Positions 46,076-58,568 of a DNA stretch of 64,000 bases are shown piece by piece (the first letter of the stretch is position 1; every line of letters starts with the position of its first letter). Origin of the DNA: Mesostigma viride. Its lineage: Eukaryota > Streptophyta > Mesostigmatophyceae > Mesostigmatales > Mesostigmataceae. A program made the position numbers and the translations under genes. A model generated the notes under the pieces. That model was not told the origin of the DNA and did not search any database. It saw nothing but the letters and a program-made list of their open reading frames with translations. The stretch spans positions 1,677,489 through 1,741,488 of the forward strand of contig RPFO01000059.1 of the NCBI GenBank assembly GCA_009746045.1, written 5' to 3'.

Positions 46076-47520
46076 AGGAGCGCACCGCCGAGGTCTTGCC
46101 ATTGATTGCTCGCCTGCATGATGCGCAGACCAAGGGGCTGCTCCTCTGGTTTTGCGCGCACCCCCGCGTCGTTTATTGGCTCCGGGGGGGCCTCCCCGCC
46201 CAGGTCCGGCTCGCCGCCGAGGGCCACGACGAACGTATCCAGGTGGCCTTGGCGCAGCTGGTTCCCGGCCCTGATCTCCCGCGGCTCATTCTCTCCGCAT
46301 CGCTTCCCTGCCCGGCCGGATGGGCGGCTACACGGTCTGACCCGCGCAGCCCGGCTGGCCCCGGCGGCGGTTTTGGGCTCTGTCGCTCAGTCGTGGGCAG
46401 AAATCTGTCGGCTCCTTCCCCTTTTGGCTACGGTGGCGCCTGACCTCTTGGACCCCGCCAGCCCCTACCCTTTCATCACCGCCATCCAGGATGCTTATGC
46501 TGAGATCCAGCAGGCCTGCACTACCGTCCGCACCGCTCAGGCCGCCCAACGCCGCCTTCCTCGGGGCACTCCCTCGGTCGCCACTGTCCTAAGGCCCCCG
46601 CAGCATTCCCTGCCCGCGTCATCGATAAACACCAGGAAATACCGCGGGTATTCTGCACACGGCGGATTGGATGGCTCTTTTTGATGACCTCAATGCCCAG
46701 GGTCGCGCGTGGCTGTTCTCACTCTCATTGCGGACTGTGGGCTCGGCTTACCTCGGAGCTCTCCCCATGGGCCCCCCTTTTGTCCGGCTGGCGCCCAGTC
46801 ACTATCCGGTGGCACTGCGACACCAACTGTTTGCCCCGCAACCTCTTGTTCCCCCAGGGCGGCCCTGTGGTACTAAGCTGCGGGCAGGGCTTGGACCCCA
46901 TGCACTGAGACCCACTACCTGTCATGCATGGGTGGCCAGCAGAATCAGAATTGGTACTTGTACTTGCACACTGTTCTCCTGAAGGTGGTGCTCGCCATGG
47001 TCCGGTCCGTTTTCCCCCACGCGTACATCCGGTCTGAGGATGCGGACGGCGCGGCTTTCTACTCCCCCGAACCACCGACCTGACATCGTGGTTCTGGACT
47101 TTGAGGGAGGCGGCCGGCACTTGCTCATTGACGTTTCTGTGGCTCGCCCCTTGGCTCTTAGCCATGTGGTTGGTGCATCCCAGGCGGCGGGCTACACGGC
47201 GGATCGGGCTGAGCGGGCCAAGCTCACGGCCTATGTATGGGGACGTCGGGAACCACCGTGTGGTGCCCATTGTCTTGGTGTCAGGCCTTGGTTTCAGTTC
47301 ATGGCCATGGGGATCGACCCTGACCGCCGGCAGTTCTTGAAGGAGTGCTGCCGGCTCCGGGAGGACCGCCTGGACCTGGAGGGCCAGCGGGCCCCTTGGT
47401 CGGCGCGGACTTGGACATCGTATTGGCGCCAACGCCTTTCGGTATAGCGATTACCCGGGCTATGGCTGACATCTTGCTCCGCCGCACACGAGCTGACTTT
47501 GCGGCGCAGCACGGTTAGTA
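46076..47520 (+). pseudogene. Retroelement C-terminal region, frameshifted
   Basis: This is a second, better copy of the 100-751 region. It starts around EERTAEVLPLIARLHDAQTK and LLLWFCAHPRVVYWLRGG, changes frame several times, and contains HRPDIVVLDFEGGGRHLLID, VSVARPLALSHVVGASQAAG, a FLKECCRLREDRLDLEG helix, WSARTWTSYWRQRLSV and ADILLRRTRADFAA. This matches a conserved retrotransposon region that lies downstream of reverse transcriptase, by analogy with other non-LTR elements. No catalytic motif is visible. It follows a LINE fragment here, as the 100-751 copy adjoins one. Confidence 0.55.
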
Positions 47521-48655
47521 GGCTGTCACGGACGCGAGCTATGTCATCCGGGCGCCCACTATGCACAAGACCGGTGACGTGCGCAAGGAATTTGTTTTCT
47601 AGGCATTTTCGACAAAGGCTAGTGACCGGGGGGGGGGACACTAGCACTTCCAGCATCAGAGCGGACGAAAGTGTACGTGCGCGCGCGCCGGGCCAGGCAC
47701 AGCTGGGCGCGCAGCATTGACTTGAGCGGACGGCAGCACAAGTGCGCAGCGTCGAGAGGATCATACGCGAGTTAGTGGACAGCTGGAGCTGGAGCTGGAG
47801 CTGGACTGCTGGACTTCAACAGCGCCGAGGCTATTGACAGGCCAGGTGTCTTTGTGGTGTAGAATAGCGGGTCAACGTTATGAGGACTGGACAGAAAATG
47901 GAAAAGGACAATTTGCGGTGCGGAGCCAGATCGCTGGAATGAATGCGAAATCGCTGGCAGCCCTACAAAGGGACTTCTTCTAGAAAGGAACGATTAGACG
48001 CAATGTTTGCTGGGCCACTCACACGCAAGGTGTGAGCGCGAAGATTGTCTGAAGGATATTATGCTTCGACCTTGGTGGTCGTGACTCAATGCCGGACATT
48101 CCCAGGGACAGAAATGCCAGAGCCTCTAGGAGATGAGATCGGCAATTAACAAGGTAGCAATTTATATTTGTCGGGATGCCTTCCTGCTTTTGTTGGCATG
48201 TGTGGTAGAAAGCCAGGACGGCAACTGGAATGCGGTTTCTATTTGCATGGTTCAGGCAGCAAGAAAGTATTGGCATTCCTGGCTGGACTGACAAGTGTGG
48301 CGTGTGTCATGCGTGTGGCATGACGAATGGTTTGGTTCATAGTCGAAGAGGACTCTCCCGCAGCGTGTAGTCTCTTTGAGTCTCTCGATCGATCGTTAGT
48401 GGCCTTCGTGTTTCTCCTTTTCCTTGGGAGCAAGGCCGGTAGCATGTCATGGAGCGCTGCCTATCTGCGGGCTCGTGAGCATGTGAGTGCATCGATATTG
48501 AGACTATCAACGTGTTGTAATTGTATTAACTTTCTCAATAAATTCCGCATGCATGTGCGGCTTCATCATCAGACTGTGCAAAGTGTGTGTTGTGAAAGCA
48601 TTGTTCTATGGCAGGGGAGGCAAAAGCATCATCTTGCACCATCATCATTGTCGCA
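47521..48655. other. No gene seen
   Basis: No recognised coding or RNA feature. A short (GGAGCT)n run lies at about 47779-47808. Confidence 0.4.
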
Positions 48656-48658
48656 CTA

Positions 48659-48904
48659 GCGTCTAGCTAACGCCCCAGCAAGGATAGTCAAACGCGGCAC
48701 GTGACGGTACACAAGGGGATCAATAAGGTGGTCATCAGGCACGAGGGACAGTTCCTTGTCCTCGGCTGAGAGCCCTCATTACGTTACGTCTAGCTAACGC
48801 CCCAGCAAGGATAGTCAAACGCGGCACGTGACGGTACACAAGGGGATCAATATAAGGTGGTCATCAGGCACGAGGGACAGTTCCTTGTCCTCGGCTGAGA
48901 ACCT
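48659..48904 (+). repeat. Direct duplication of about 115 bp
   Basis: GTCTAGCTAACGCCCCAGCA through TTGTCCTCGGCTGAGA occurs at 48660-48770 and again at 48788-48900 with only a few differences (an extra TA in the second copy). Confidence 0.9.
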
Positions 48905-50770
48905 TCCTTTCGTTAATCATGCATGGGACAGGTCCTCGCCCACCCCACAGGGCATGCATTTAAGCCAGGCACGTCAGCTCAGCTCATTTGGGTTTTACCA
49001 AAGCTGAGAGGCCAGCCGCCATGGTGGCGCCGGAGATTGTGGCACGCAGACGCGACAAGGCTGTTTTACTTCATTCCGGGGACTGTGGATATCAATTGTC
49101 CCATGCCGGCTGTAGTTGTTTCAAATGTCGAGGTATCTCTTGTTAGCGTTGACTTTGTTTATATTTACATGGGTGCCTTTACATATGTACTCTGATGTAA
49201 GTATTTATTTTTTATATTATATAAATTAGGCGCCAAAATATGCCGAGCTATGGCTGCCGAGAATGCTCATAACTTTCGACTCCGGCCATGAAATTTAGTC
49301 GGGTTGGTTGCATTCGGCTCCGGTCGATCTTTTGATGACGAACACTGACGTTGATCTAATTTCCTGCAGCTCTCGCCTCCAATTTCGTACGCTACCGAGA
49401 TTGGCCTGCCCAGCAGATATCGATCTTTATCGGCTCGATATGGCGGCATTCCGCCCGTGAATATATATTGCACGCCTGCGACCCCGACATAGCATTGACG
49501 TCATACATGCACAACACATTGAAATGGCCTTTTTTTGTCGTGTTAAGGGGACAGGACATGCCCGAATATTTTGGCGCCAAAAAATTCGCGCCGGCACCGA
49601 ACCACAAATTTCACGTGCACGGTGCGCGCACCCCTTGCGGAAGTGGCCATGGCGACTGCGTTCAGACGAAAGTACCACAATAGGGCAAGCGAATGCAAAA
49701 TTTTTACTCGAATCTAAAAGGCGATGAGTTTATGATGTTAGTTTGTGGCGGAAATCAGCTTGTTTACAATATCGCTATTGTTTTTTTTATGCCATCGGCA
49801 TGGGGGGTAATCTGAATTTTTTGGTCGCGCGGAATGAAATAGAATTCATGATTGCGGCAGTAAAATCGCGGTTTGGGGGGTGTTCTGACCGTGAAGCAGG
49901 CATTAATATCGGTTGCATCGAATTCTAAACCCAGCAGGTGCTTTTCGCCAGATTTTCGGCCATTATCGGTAAGTAATTGTTCAGACCTGCGCCGTGCGTG
50001 TCTGACCTGTCCATGGAAGAACGGCTGTTGTTGCGCGCATGGGCGAGGGATTTACGAGGTCAAGGTACAGATTTGTCGCGAATGTCATCTGCTATCAGTG
50101 CTTTCTTCTATTCGAGCTCAACGTTCGAAGTTTTTTGCGTTCTTTTTGGGCAGTTTCCGCCAGGTAGCTCGCCGTTGCTTGCCGTTGTGTTGTCGAATAT
50201 CTGGCAGCTGTAGATTGTTTTCGTTGATGTTGTGATCAGGGCCGCTTCAGTCGCAGCCTATAGCTTTTCGGGAAGGTATAAGGCATTTCATAAATTAAAC
50301 GTGTTCTGGCAAGGATGTTGTGCGTATGGACTCTTCTTGTTGTGTGAGACTGACGCACCCTCTCTTCGCAGCGGCATCACAGCGCTCATGCGCTGAAGCG
50401 GGCCGCCAATGGTTTCTTTGCATTTTATCGTGCAGGGATGGAAGTGTGATAGTGATGATGATGATGATGGAGATATTGCATTTGTGTGACTGCATGTAGA
50501 TAGCTGCCATCATTGGTTGTTTGATCTTTCCTTTGTTATGATGATGTGACAAGACAACAATGTGCTGAGGCAACCATGGTTGACGACATGCATGACTGCA
50601 TGCAAGCTATATATACCATGTTCCTACTTGGTTCCTTGCCCTCCATTATTAGTCCCAGTTTGTCATCCATGCCGGGTAGGGCAGTTTGGAGGTGTTGTTG
50701 TGTTGATTAGTTTTACATCCCGGCTGACTGCCGGCTGCGAAAGATCTACACCTGATTCATAATAGACCAT
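48905..50770. other. No gene seen
   Basis: AT-rich stretches near 49195-49230 and a short GAT run near 50452-50470. Open frames are short and unconvincing. Confidence 0.4.
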
Positions 50771-50857
50771 TATATGAACGGTGGTCGCTATATTAATCTA
50801 CGCAATCCACACCGTGACTAGTGTGGACGATAACTAATCTAACATAATTAATTAACC

Positions 50858-51045
50858 TGGCGCAGTTGACCCTGGCCGGTTCAAGCCCGAGGTGTTGCAA
50901 CCTCGTGGGAAGCTGGGCGAAATGCCTCCCGAGGTACATGTAGCATTTACGACAGGAATTCAGGACCATGCATTTCCTAAACCCGCGGGCGTGACCCTGC
51001 CGGAAAGAGAAAGAGATTAACTCAATTCATTTCATTCATTCCGGG
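50858..51045 (+). mobile_element. Possible SINE or tRNA-derived fragment (tentative)
   Basis: TGGCGCAGTTG fits a pol III A box, and GGTTCAAGCCC a few bases later fits a B box. A purine-rich GGAAAGAGAAAGAGATTAAC stretch follows near 51000. The boxes are only about 20 bp apart, closer than in a normal tRNA, so this may be a decayed copy or a chance match. Confidence 0.3.
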
Positions 51046-51049
51046 GGTC

Positions 51050-52023
51050 ACAATGGTGAACGTTCCCACACACTATTAACCTTGGCGGCTCACGGCGTTG
51101 CCAAGCAGTGCCAAGCAGCACTGCTTGGACGCATGGTAGCCAACCGAGATCTCTATAGGGCGCTACGGTTCACACGAATTGACCGTACGACCCAAAACGA
51201 CTTATACTAGGTCCACGCACATTGACATGCTGCGCACCTACATATAAACCAAAGTACCGAAAGTACTACAAAACCACTAAATAGCAAGTACAACGCCGCA
51301 TGAACCGGCTGTACAAATAGTCCTAAATAGTCGAACACTAAGACTTCGCCTATTTCACATTGTTGCGCCGAACTGTCCACTAAAGGAACCTAATTAAATA
51401 GGCTTGGACGCAACACTCCTCCCCCCTCTCTGGGGAGAGGTCGGCTACCCCGCTGTTACGCCGCAAGCCTCGGCCGCCACCTCTACCTCTACCTGTCCTG
51501 ATACTACCTAAACTAGTGAGGCCGCTTCTATATACACCCCTAGCGAAAGACGACCGAGACGAACCAGATCTCAATGCATTTACATATGTACTACTGTAAT
51601 ATGCCATAGGCCATTTAATCAAACCCGTTTACTCCAGGAAAAGAGGAAGGAAACACAACTAAACTGCCGTGACCCAAGCTAATATGTGTTAATTCATTTA
51701 ACACACGCCGAGTGACCACGCACGGAGTGGAACGTGCATAAATGGTCACCAACGGTCCAACAGGCTCGGGCCGACCTGGCCCTCGCCTGCAGAAACACAG
51801 AAACACAAGCAGGTGCACAGATGCACGCCGGTCCACTACATTCTACAAAAGGATAAGGACCACTAATAAGTACGCGGCGCGGCGCCCAAAGGCACCCAAT
51901 ATACCACAGTACTGTTACGGGGACAATCATGTCCAAACTAGAACTGCACGTAACCTAGGAACAACCGAGGCCAAGGACCTAATTTACGTCCGTAACTACA
52001 ACGAATTGTTACGCGACGTAACA
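51050..52023 (-). mobile_element. Probable 3' LTR region of the chromovirus (limits uncertain)
   Basis: On the minus strand a purine tract (TGTGGGGGGGAGG, 52024-52036) is followed at once by TGTTACG, the expected polypurine tract then TG... start of a 3' LTR. A second purine tract plus TGTTGCG occurs at 51416-51436. Both starts are inverted-repeat-like (TGTTACGTCGCGTAACA; TGTTGCG with CGCAACA 54 bp on). The CA end cannot be fixed because the 5' LTR lies outside the window. Confidence 0.4.
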
Positions 52024-52382
52024 CCTCCCCCCCACAAAAGGTAGGGAGCCCTCTCCCTACGCAGAGAGGAGGGAACCAAAGGGGTAGGAAAAACCTAATG
52101 CACCCAGCACATACCAACACAATCGATAGACCATCCCAGATACAAAGCACCAATAGTTCACACGGTCTCCACCACCACGCCGGGTGGTGTAGGGTTAGCC
52201 AGCACCAAGCCTGGTGGTAGGTTCCCCTAACTGCCTGGAACGGAGTCCTGGCCGGGGGGGACGGCACTGGGCAGGACACACAGAGTAAACACATCAGCGC
52301 TAAGGACCAAGAACAGCCAACCAACTGGCCAGAATATGAGGGCGACTCTACATACCGGAGGGACAACACCCTCAGGTCGGGC

Positions 52383-54702
52383 CTAAGGCCCTCTATCTAG
52401 TGGCCATCCGTCTGTAAGTGCCACGAGAGGCCAGCAGGACCTCCAGGTAGGCCTGGTAGTGGCCACATCCTCGACATTGTCATGCCTATCTACAGTGAGG
52501 AAAACATCGGCCCACACGCCGTCAGGAAAGAGGCCCAGGAAGGCCCAGTAATACCTATGCTGCGTGAGGACGACCTGGCCACGGGCCCAGTCCAGAAAGC
52601 CACAGGCAAAGAGGCGAAGGAAAGGCTCTACCGCGATCAGGCAAAGGGCCCGCAGGAGGAGGCGATGGTACCGAATCCGAGGGCGCATACCCGTCGGGAA
52701 GAACAGGTCCACCAGGGGCTCCACGTTGGACGGCCACAACCGGATGTGCCGAACCTCGCGGGAGCGCCACCGACGAACACACTGTCGCGACCCGAATGTC
52801 TCTAGGTAGTCGCTGGCCGAGGAGGAGGGTGACCGCGGGAGTCTAGACCCTGGCCCGGGATAGGCGCCGGGCGACGGGCATCCCACTCAAGGATGGGCTG
52901 GAGGACCGTAGTGTACGCCGCACCCGGCACCGCAGGAAACTCTACTGTAAGGGCATCCGAAGCCATAATGCCCAGAGGGGAGGGTAAGCCCACTGGAACC
53001 CACCGTAGGTGTCCAAGTCGTTGTGGCGCCTCGCCCAGCGATACAGGACGCGCCGGACCAGGATCTCACCCTCGAACACCGGATCAGCTAAAATAACCAT
53101 GTCGAACGGAGGCCGATCAGTCTCAATGGGTAGGCCACGATCCCGGGGCGCCCGACACACCTGGGAGAACCCGTAGGACATGGGAGAGATGGCAAGCTCA
53201 GCAGAGGCGCGCGGCAGGTCACACTGTCGGCAGGCGAGTGCGGACATACCATACCCAGGAATGGGCGTGTCACGCGACTCCGGCGTCGCATGCACCACAG
53301 AAGGAGCCCTGTCCCGATCACCCTGGGACAACTCCCGGAGGGAATCGGCAGCGCGGGTGGCGCGAGGATCCTGACCGGTGGACCGAACAACCGCGGCCAA
53401 AGACCGCGAGGCCGAAGGAGCAGGGACCGGAGCAGGGACCGACGCAGGGGCAGGAGCCGACACCGACGCAGGGGGCACTGGCAAAACAGGAGGTCGCGCC
53501 GGACCCGAAGCCAGAGAGGGCCGTGACGGACCCGCCATCGACGCAGGCGCGCCGGTCTCCATTGCCGGTGCACCCTCAGGCCACATATTGAAGATAGGGC
53601 CCGTAGGGACAGGTAGCCCGGCATAAGATTGGTTACCATCCAAGCTCCAGTCGGGCACCGGGATCCTCTGCGGGGGACCACCCTCCCAAAGCCTGGGATG
53701 ATCGCCCGTGTCGCGGAAGAAACCACGAACTGGCTGTGAGGGCGCAGCGGACGGCCCAGAGGGGGCGACGGCGGGCACAGCCGAAGGGGCTGAAGCTCGC
53801 GCCGAGGCGCGGGAACGTCGGCCGCAGGCACAGAGGCAACCGGAGGTGTCGGAGCCGCAGCAACCGAAGGGGTAGGGGGCGCCGGCGAAACCACAGGTGC
53901 CGAAGAAACCGAAGGGGTAGGGGGCGCGGACACCACAGACACCCCACCTGGCGTGGCCGGAGTCTGCGCTTGGGCCGCCAGGAAGGCCCCGAACGCCGTG
54001 GTCAGGGACTGGATCTGAGCCTGCATAGCCGAGACCGTCGCCGAAAGAGGATCAGGCAAACCCGAAGGGGTAGGCTCTACTGCAACACCCCGGGTCGACC
54101 GAGGGGACGACGGGACCGGAGAGGGAGGAACAGACGCCGAGGAGACGGACGCAGCGCTCGAGGCAGAATAATCTGGAGTATAATGTACCTCGGCTGGGGC
54201 GCCCGAAGGGGCAGGACCACTAACCGCTAGTCCCGCCGACTGATCAGCTATCTCCATGAATTCTACGGCCCGTAAAAGGTCGCAGGGGTTCTCATCTACC
54301 TCAGCATCACCCTCAGCCGGAAGCCAAGGGAACACCTCCCGTAGGCAGGTACGGCCCACAGGGGTAGAGAGGTAGGAGAACACACGGCAGCACCGGAGAA
54401 CCGCATCTATCTGTCCCAAGGCGGGACAGCTGGAACCACACCCCAACAAACAGTGTCCGGCATCGTCGAACCCGTGCAGGACAAGCTGGTGCGGCTCATC
54501 AGGGGAAGGACCATACCACGTGACCCCGAAGAGGGCCGCCCTGACTAAGCCCGCATGTTGGGCCTGAAGGGCCGGCTGCACAACGCCACCCGGTAACTTG
54601 ATCGCGACACCCAGCGGCCCGGAAGGGCCTCGAAATACAGCTCAGGGTCCGGTGGGGGCGGGGACGGCAGCGAGCTCTCAGCCGGAGGGGTAGGCTCTGA
54701 CA
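52383..54702 (-). pseudogene. Pro/Ala/Ser-rich ORF downstream of chromovirus pol, frameshifted
   Basis: It starts at an ATG near 54702 (MSEPTPPAESSLPSPPPPDP) and passes through at least three frame changes: LVRAALFGVTWYGPSPDEPH to about 53770; VRGFFRDTGDHPRLWEGGP and TPIPGYGMSALACRQCDLP to 52942; then DALTVEFPAVPGAAYTTVLQ and a hydrophobic end (VDLFFPTGMRPRIRYHRLLL). A possible coiled stretch reads AMQAQIQSLTTAFGAFLAAQ. Its position after the chromodomain and before the LTR is that of an extra 3' ORF; the composition is also gag-like. No domain is recognised. The frameshifts mean decay or sequencing indels. Confidence 0.5.
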
Positions 54703-54779
54703 TGACGGCTGCGGAGGGGAGGGGACAACCAACCATCCGTCGACAGCAGACATAACATAAGAGAGGAGAAGGTCTACAA

Positions 54780-56875
54780 CTAGAGCTTATGCAGGGTTTT
54801 ATACTCCTGCAGCAGGCGACTACACCCATCTAGCTCACTCTCAGTATACCAGACCTTATCTACCTCACTACGAGCATACATCCACTTCACCTTATACTGG
54901 CGCTGGGTACCGCGGCCTTTTTTGATATCTCTATGGGCCACGATACCCTCTACCTCATCCTCTACCTCACCAGTATCCGGGTTATGCTCTAAAGGGGCAG
55001 GGGCTAATTCTCTACCAGCGAACGTGCTCTGATGATAGAGCTTCAGCTGGCTTCTATGAAAGGTGCGAGAGTGGGTCTGCCAAGAGGTAGGAATATCTAT
55101 CTCATACAGAAAATTACCTACTCTAGACAACACACGGAAGGGTCCTAAGAAGGCGGGCCTAAGTTTCACTTTCAGTTCAGCTTCGAACTTATGAGCGAAG
55201 CGGCCAACACGGGGGCCTTCTACTAAGACTAAATCTCCTATTTCTATCTCAGGTGCTCTTCTATCTAATGAGGCACGCAACCTAGCAAGGTATTTGGCCT
55301 GCGCCCTATGGTACCCTGCAATAGCGTTGTCGTGTGCATTCTTCATCTTATCTAATAACGCCTGCACACCTTCTACAGTATCCCGGGACACATCATCCTT
55401 GTCCCTTAAAGGACTAGCTAAGAGAGAGGTAGGGGTAAGAGGTTGTCTACCAGTATCTAGGAAGAAGGGCGTATAACCATGCGCAGCCTGAGGGCAGTTG
55501 TTAAGGGAAAACTCTACCAAACATAGGTAATCCTCCCAATCACTCCCAGAGCCATTCACATAGTGACGCAGAGCTTCTTCCACTACCCTATTCAAACGTT
55601 CTACTAAATGAGACGAGGAGGAGTGGTAGGCAGTACCGAAGGTGACCTTGGTACCGATAGCAGCGAAGAACTGCTGCCAAAAATCAGAAGTAAATAACTT
55701 ATCCTTATCACTAATAAACTGCCTACTCAAACCATGATATCTATATACGTTATTAAGGTATAGGCGTGCGCAATCGCGTGCGGTGAGTTCTAAGGGACAC
55801 GGCACGAGATGACACATACGAGTAAAACGATCTACAAAAACAAGGATCTGGGCGTTACCTCTATCATTCTTCCTAAAAGGTCCTACAAAATCCATCATAA
55901 TGGAGTCCCACGGCATGATGGGATCAGGTAAGGTCCTAGGCTCTGCTATCTGTCCTACATTGTTGGGTTTCATCTCCTGGCAAGATTGACAGGTTCTAAC
56001 ATACTCATCTACATCCTTTAAAAGGGAAGGCCAGTAGTAAGAGCGGGCTACTAGGTCCCGTACCCGTTTACCACCCTGGTGAGCAGCTAAGTCATGCAAC
56101 TCAAAGAGCAAGGAGGAGCGACAGATAGGAGGGACATACAGGCGCCATTGAGGGGGAGAATCTGCTATCTGCACATATAAAAATCCACCTACAAATTTAC
56201 AAGGGTGCTTGCCTAATTGTTGGGGATGGGCAGCAATGGCAGCTAATGCTTCCGGCTCAGTGGCCGTAAATCTACTAATAAGACGTTCGAGATCAGAGGT
56301 AGGCATCGCTACAGAGGTATCCAGAACAGGTTTAAAGAGATCTCCTACCGCCTTGCCAAAGAGAAGGGGAGGTCCTAGAGGGACTATGTGTTCATAAGAC
56401 TTTCCTGACCTAGTCGCTATATGGCTAAGCGGTATAGAAATTTTATTTTTCCCCTCCCCCCCCACCGAGACCACAGGAAGGGCCTCACACGGGAGAGAGA
56501 GTCCTACGTGAGAAAGGAGATCAGGCATGCGAACAGCTGTATGAAAGAGGTAGGCATAGGATTCATCATCAGGTAGTTCACCATACGGGGTTACACCCAT
56601 AGTAGTAGGAACTAGAGTAGTATTGAGAACATCAAGGTCCTCGAAAAAGGAGTAATCTGCACGACGAGAGAGTGCATCTGGTACTATGTTATCTACACCC
56701 TTAACATACTGAAGTTTAAAAGGGGAGAACTGTGCTAAAAACTCCATCCAGCGCGCTTGACGAGGGGTAAGGTTGGGTTGTGAGAGAAGATGGGTAAGAG
56801 GGCGGTGATCTGTCTGGATAACTAATCTATAAGGATCAAGCTCACAGGGTTCATTCAGACAAACATCAAATTGAG
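54780..56875 (-). pseudogene. pol: Chromovirus pol, 3' part: RNase H end, integrase, chromodomain
   Basis: This is the open downstream part of an interrupted pol. In order: the end of RNase H (LVIQTDHRPLTHLLSQ); spacer HARWMEF-like and VKGVDNIVPDALSRR; the integrase zinc-binding region (H...H, then CQSCQ); and the integrase catalytic core with Asp in IMMDFVGPF, Asp in QFISDKDKLF and Glu in HLVERLNRVVEEAL. Then a GPF-type segment (RPAFLGPFRVLSRVGNFLYE) and a C-terminal chromodomain-like block (VEGIVAHRDIKK, RQYKVKWMYAR, VWYTESELDGCSRLL) before the stop. Chromodomains steer integration of chromoviruses to chromatin. This half is open and looks recent, but it is separated from its reverse transcriptase by an insertion at 56876. 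Confidence 0.9.
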
Positions 56876-58563
56876 CCCCTAAATGGTCTGAGATCCTGCC
56901 GATAAATCGGCTGGATCTTCACAATTTTGCAAACCAGATGCCATCCAACCTACCCATATCCAATGGCTGTCCTTGGGGGCCAAGCATGTCCATGAGTTGC
57001 CCTTCGGGTTGGTATATCACAACCTCACATATATGCAGGGTAGGCCATATATAACTGCCGTCAAAGTCAGGGGGGTCAAGACGCGCGTTTTCATTTTTGG
57101 TAGAATGTGCATTTTGAATTATGTTATAAGACCTAGGCACCTACCACTTCAGGGATGATAAACAACTAGTTGCTGAACAGTTTGAGCCATTGGGGTCATC
57201 ATTTGGGTGGGTATACCAGCAGTTACACCCAGTACAGCCCATAGGGGTACCGTTGGTAAAAAGCAACCAAGGGGGTAAGGGTGGGCATACTACCTACTAA
57301 TATGGCCATCAACCATGCCAAACAATACATTTCCCTTCCACAATGATGGGGAAACATAACTGCATCATCACACTACCCTTACATGGCACCTATGTGCAGG
57401 TGCTACCTTGTCCATGCACGTAGGTAACGTGGTACGGATACCCTACGCAAGGCATGCATTCTAGGAGGCAGCCACCAACAAACTAGTGATGTTGAGCCTA
57501 TTTCAGCCTGCCCTAGCAAGGATAAACTAGGCCTAAGCTGCTATAGCTTGCCAGGTGATGGCCAGCACACCTGGTGGCACATGCTGTCAATGGGAAGCTT
57601 TTACTCACCAGTTACGTGCTTGATGATGCCACAGAGACCAGCCAACTGCCTCACACTCATGCAATATGTGTATGGGAAATGTATGACAAACATATATGGA
57701 GGTATTCAAACCCATACAGCCTCTAAAACTTATCACCATCACCCTGTGGCAGGTCAACTGACTGAGGTAAGCATCTAAGAAGGGTGTTTTAGAAAGGGGC
57801 CAGGCCAGGGTCAAGAAAGAGCATGAATAATGCAAAAAGAATGTGCTACACAAGCTAGAACGTATATATAAACGTCAAACATCGATAGGAAAACGATGCT
57901 TAAGCTTTACCAGGCATGGATGGCGTTACCTTGGCCCAGGCGGTGGCCGCAAAATGGCGCATTTCGGCACACCAAAGTTGTGCAGCATGGTCGCTGGATT
58001 CGGCGATTTCTGGCCACCCTTGCACGTTTACGACTACTATGTATCATAAAAAGTACAAAGAAACCGATATATCCTTTAAAATACGCCGGAAAGGTATTGC
58101 TGTCAACGTTTCTATCGTCCGGCCTGATCGCAGTTTTTTCCAGCAAGAACGCTGCCGACACCTATCAAATGGCATTCCCGCGAACCAAAAATTGGCCTGT
58201 ATGATCTTTAGGACGTATAAAATCAATATCCTAAGTTTGGTCAGAAAATTCGAACGAAAACGTAAATGCCATGCGTGGGCGCAAGCCGCCATGGCCAGGT
58301 CGTCGTTTTCCGGAATGCACGTTGTACGTGAAAAAGTACCCTGACCCCTTGTACTTTGACCGGCCAGAACACCTCTATAACTTTGTCAGAAGTATGCAAA
58401 CCCATATACCATGCTTTAGAGTATTTTATAAACTTTCGATCTTCTCAGCTAAACGTTTCCTAATTCTCAATAGTTTTCGCGGCATTTGGTCGCCCGAGAA
58501 GGGGCCGATGCATCGGCTGGAACTCGATTTTTGGCGGAAATCGGCCGCAAGACCATTTAGGGG
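56876..58563. mobile_element. Non-autonomous TIR DNA element inside RNase H
   Basis: The ends are perfect 14-bp inverted repeats: CCCCTAAATGGTCT at 56876-56889 and AGACCATTTAGGGG at 58550-58563. Flanks TTGAG (left) and TTAAG (right) are a near match for a 5-bp target duplication; this is not secure. Subterminal GCCGATAAATCGGC and GGCCGATGCATCGG-type palindromes lie at the ends. No transposase frame is visible. Internal parts (about 57340-58330) resemble 62700-63730. Confidence 0.75.
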
Positions 58564-58568
58564 TTAAG

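Noticed and set aside
50858-50935. Functional tRNA gene
   Set aside because: The A and B boxes are too close together and no cloverleaf can be drawn.
56876-58563. Confident classification to a DNA transposon superfamily
   Set aside because: No transposase is seen and the flanks TTGAG/TTAAG match imperfectly, so superfamily cannot be assigned.
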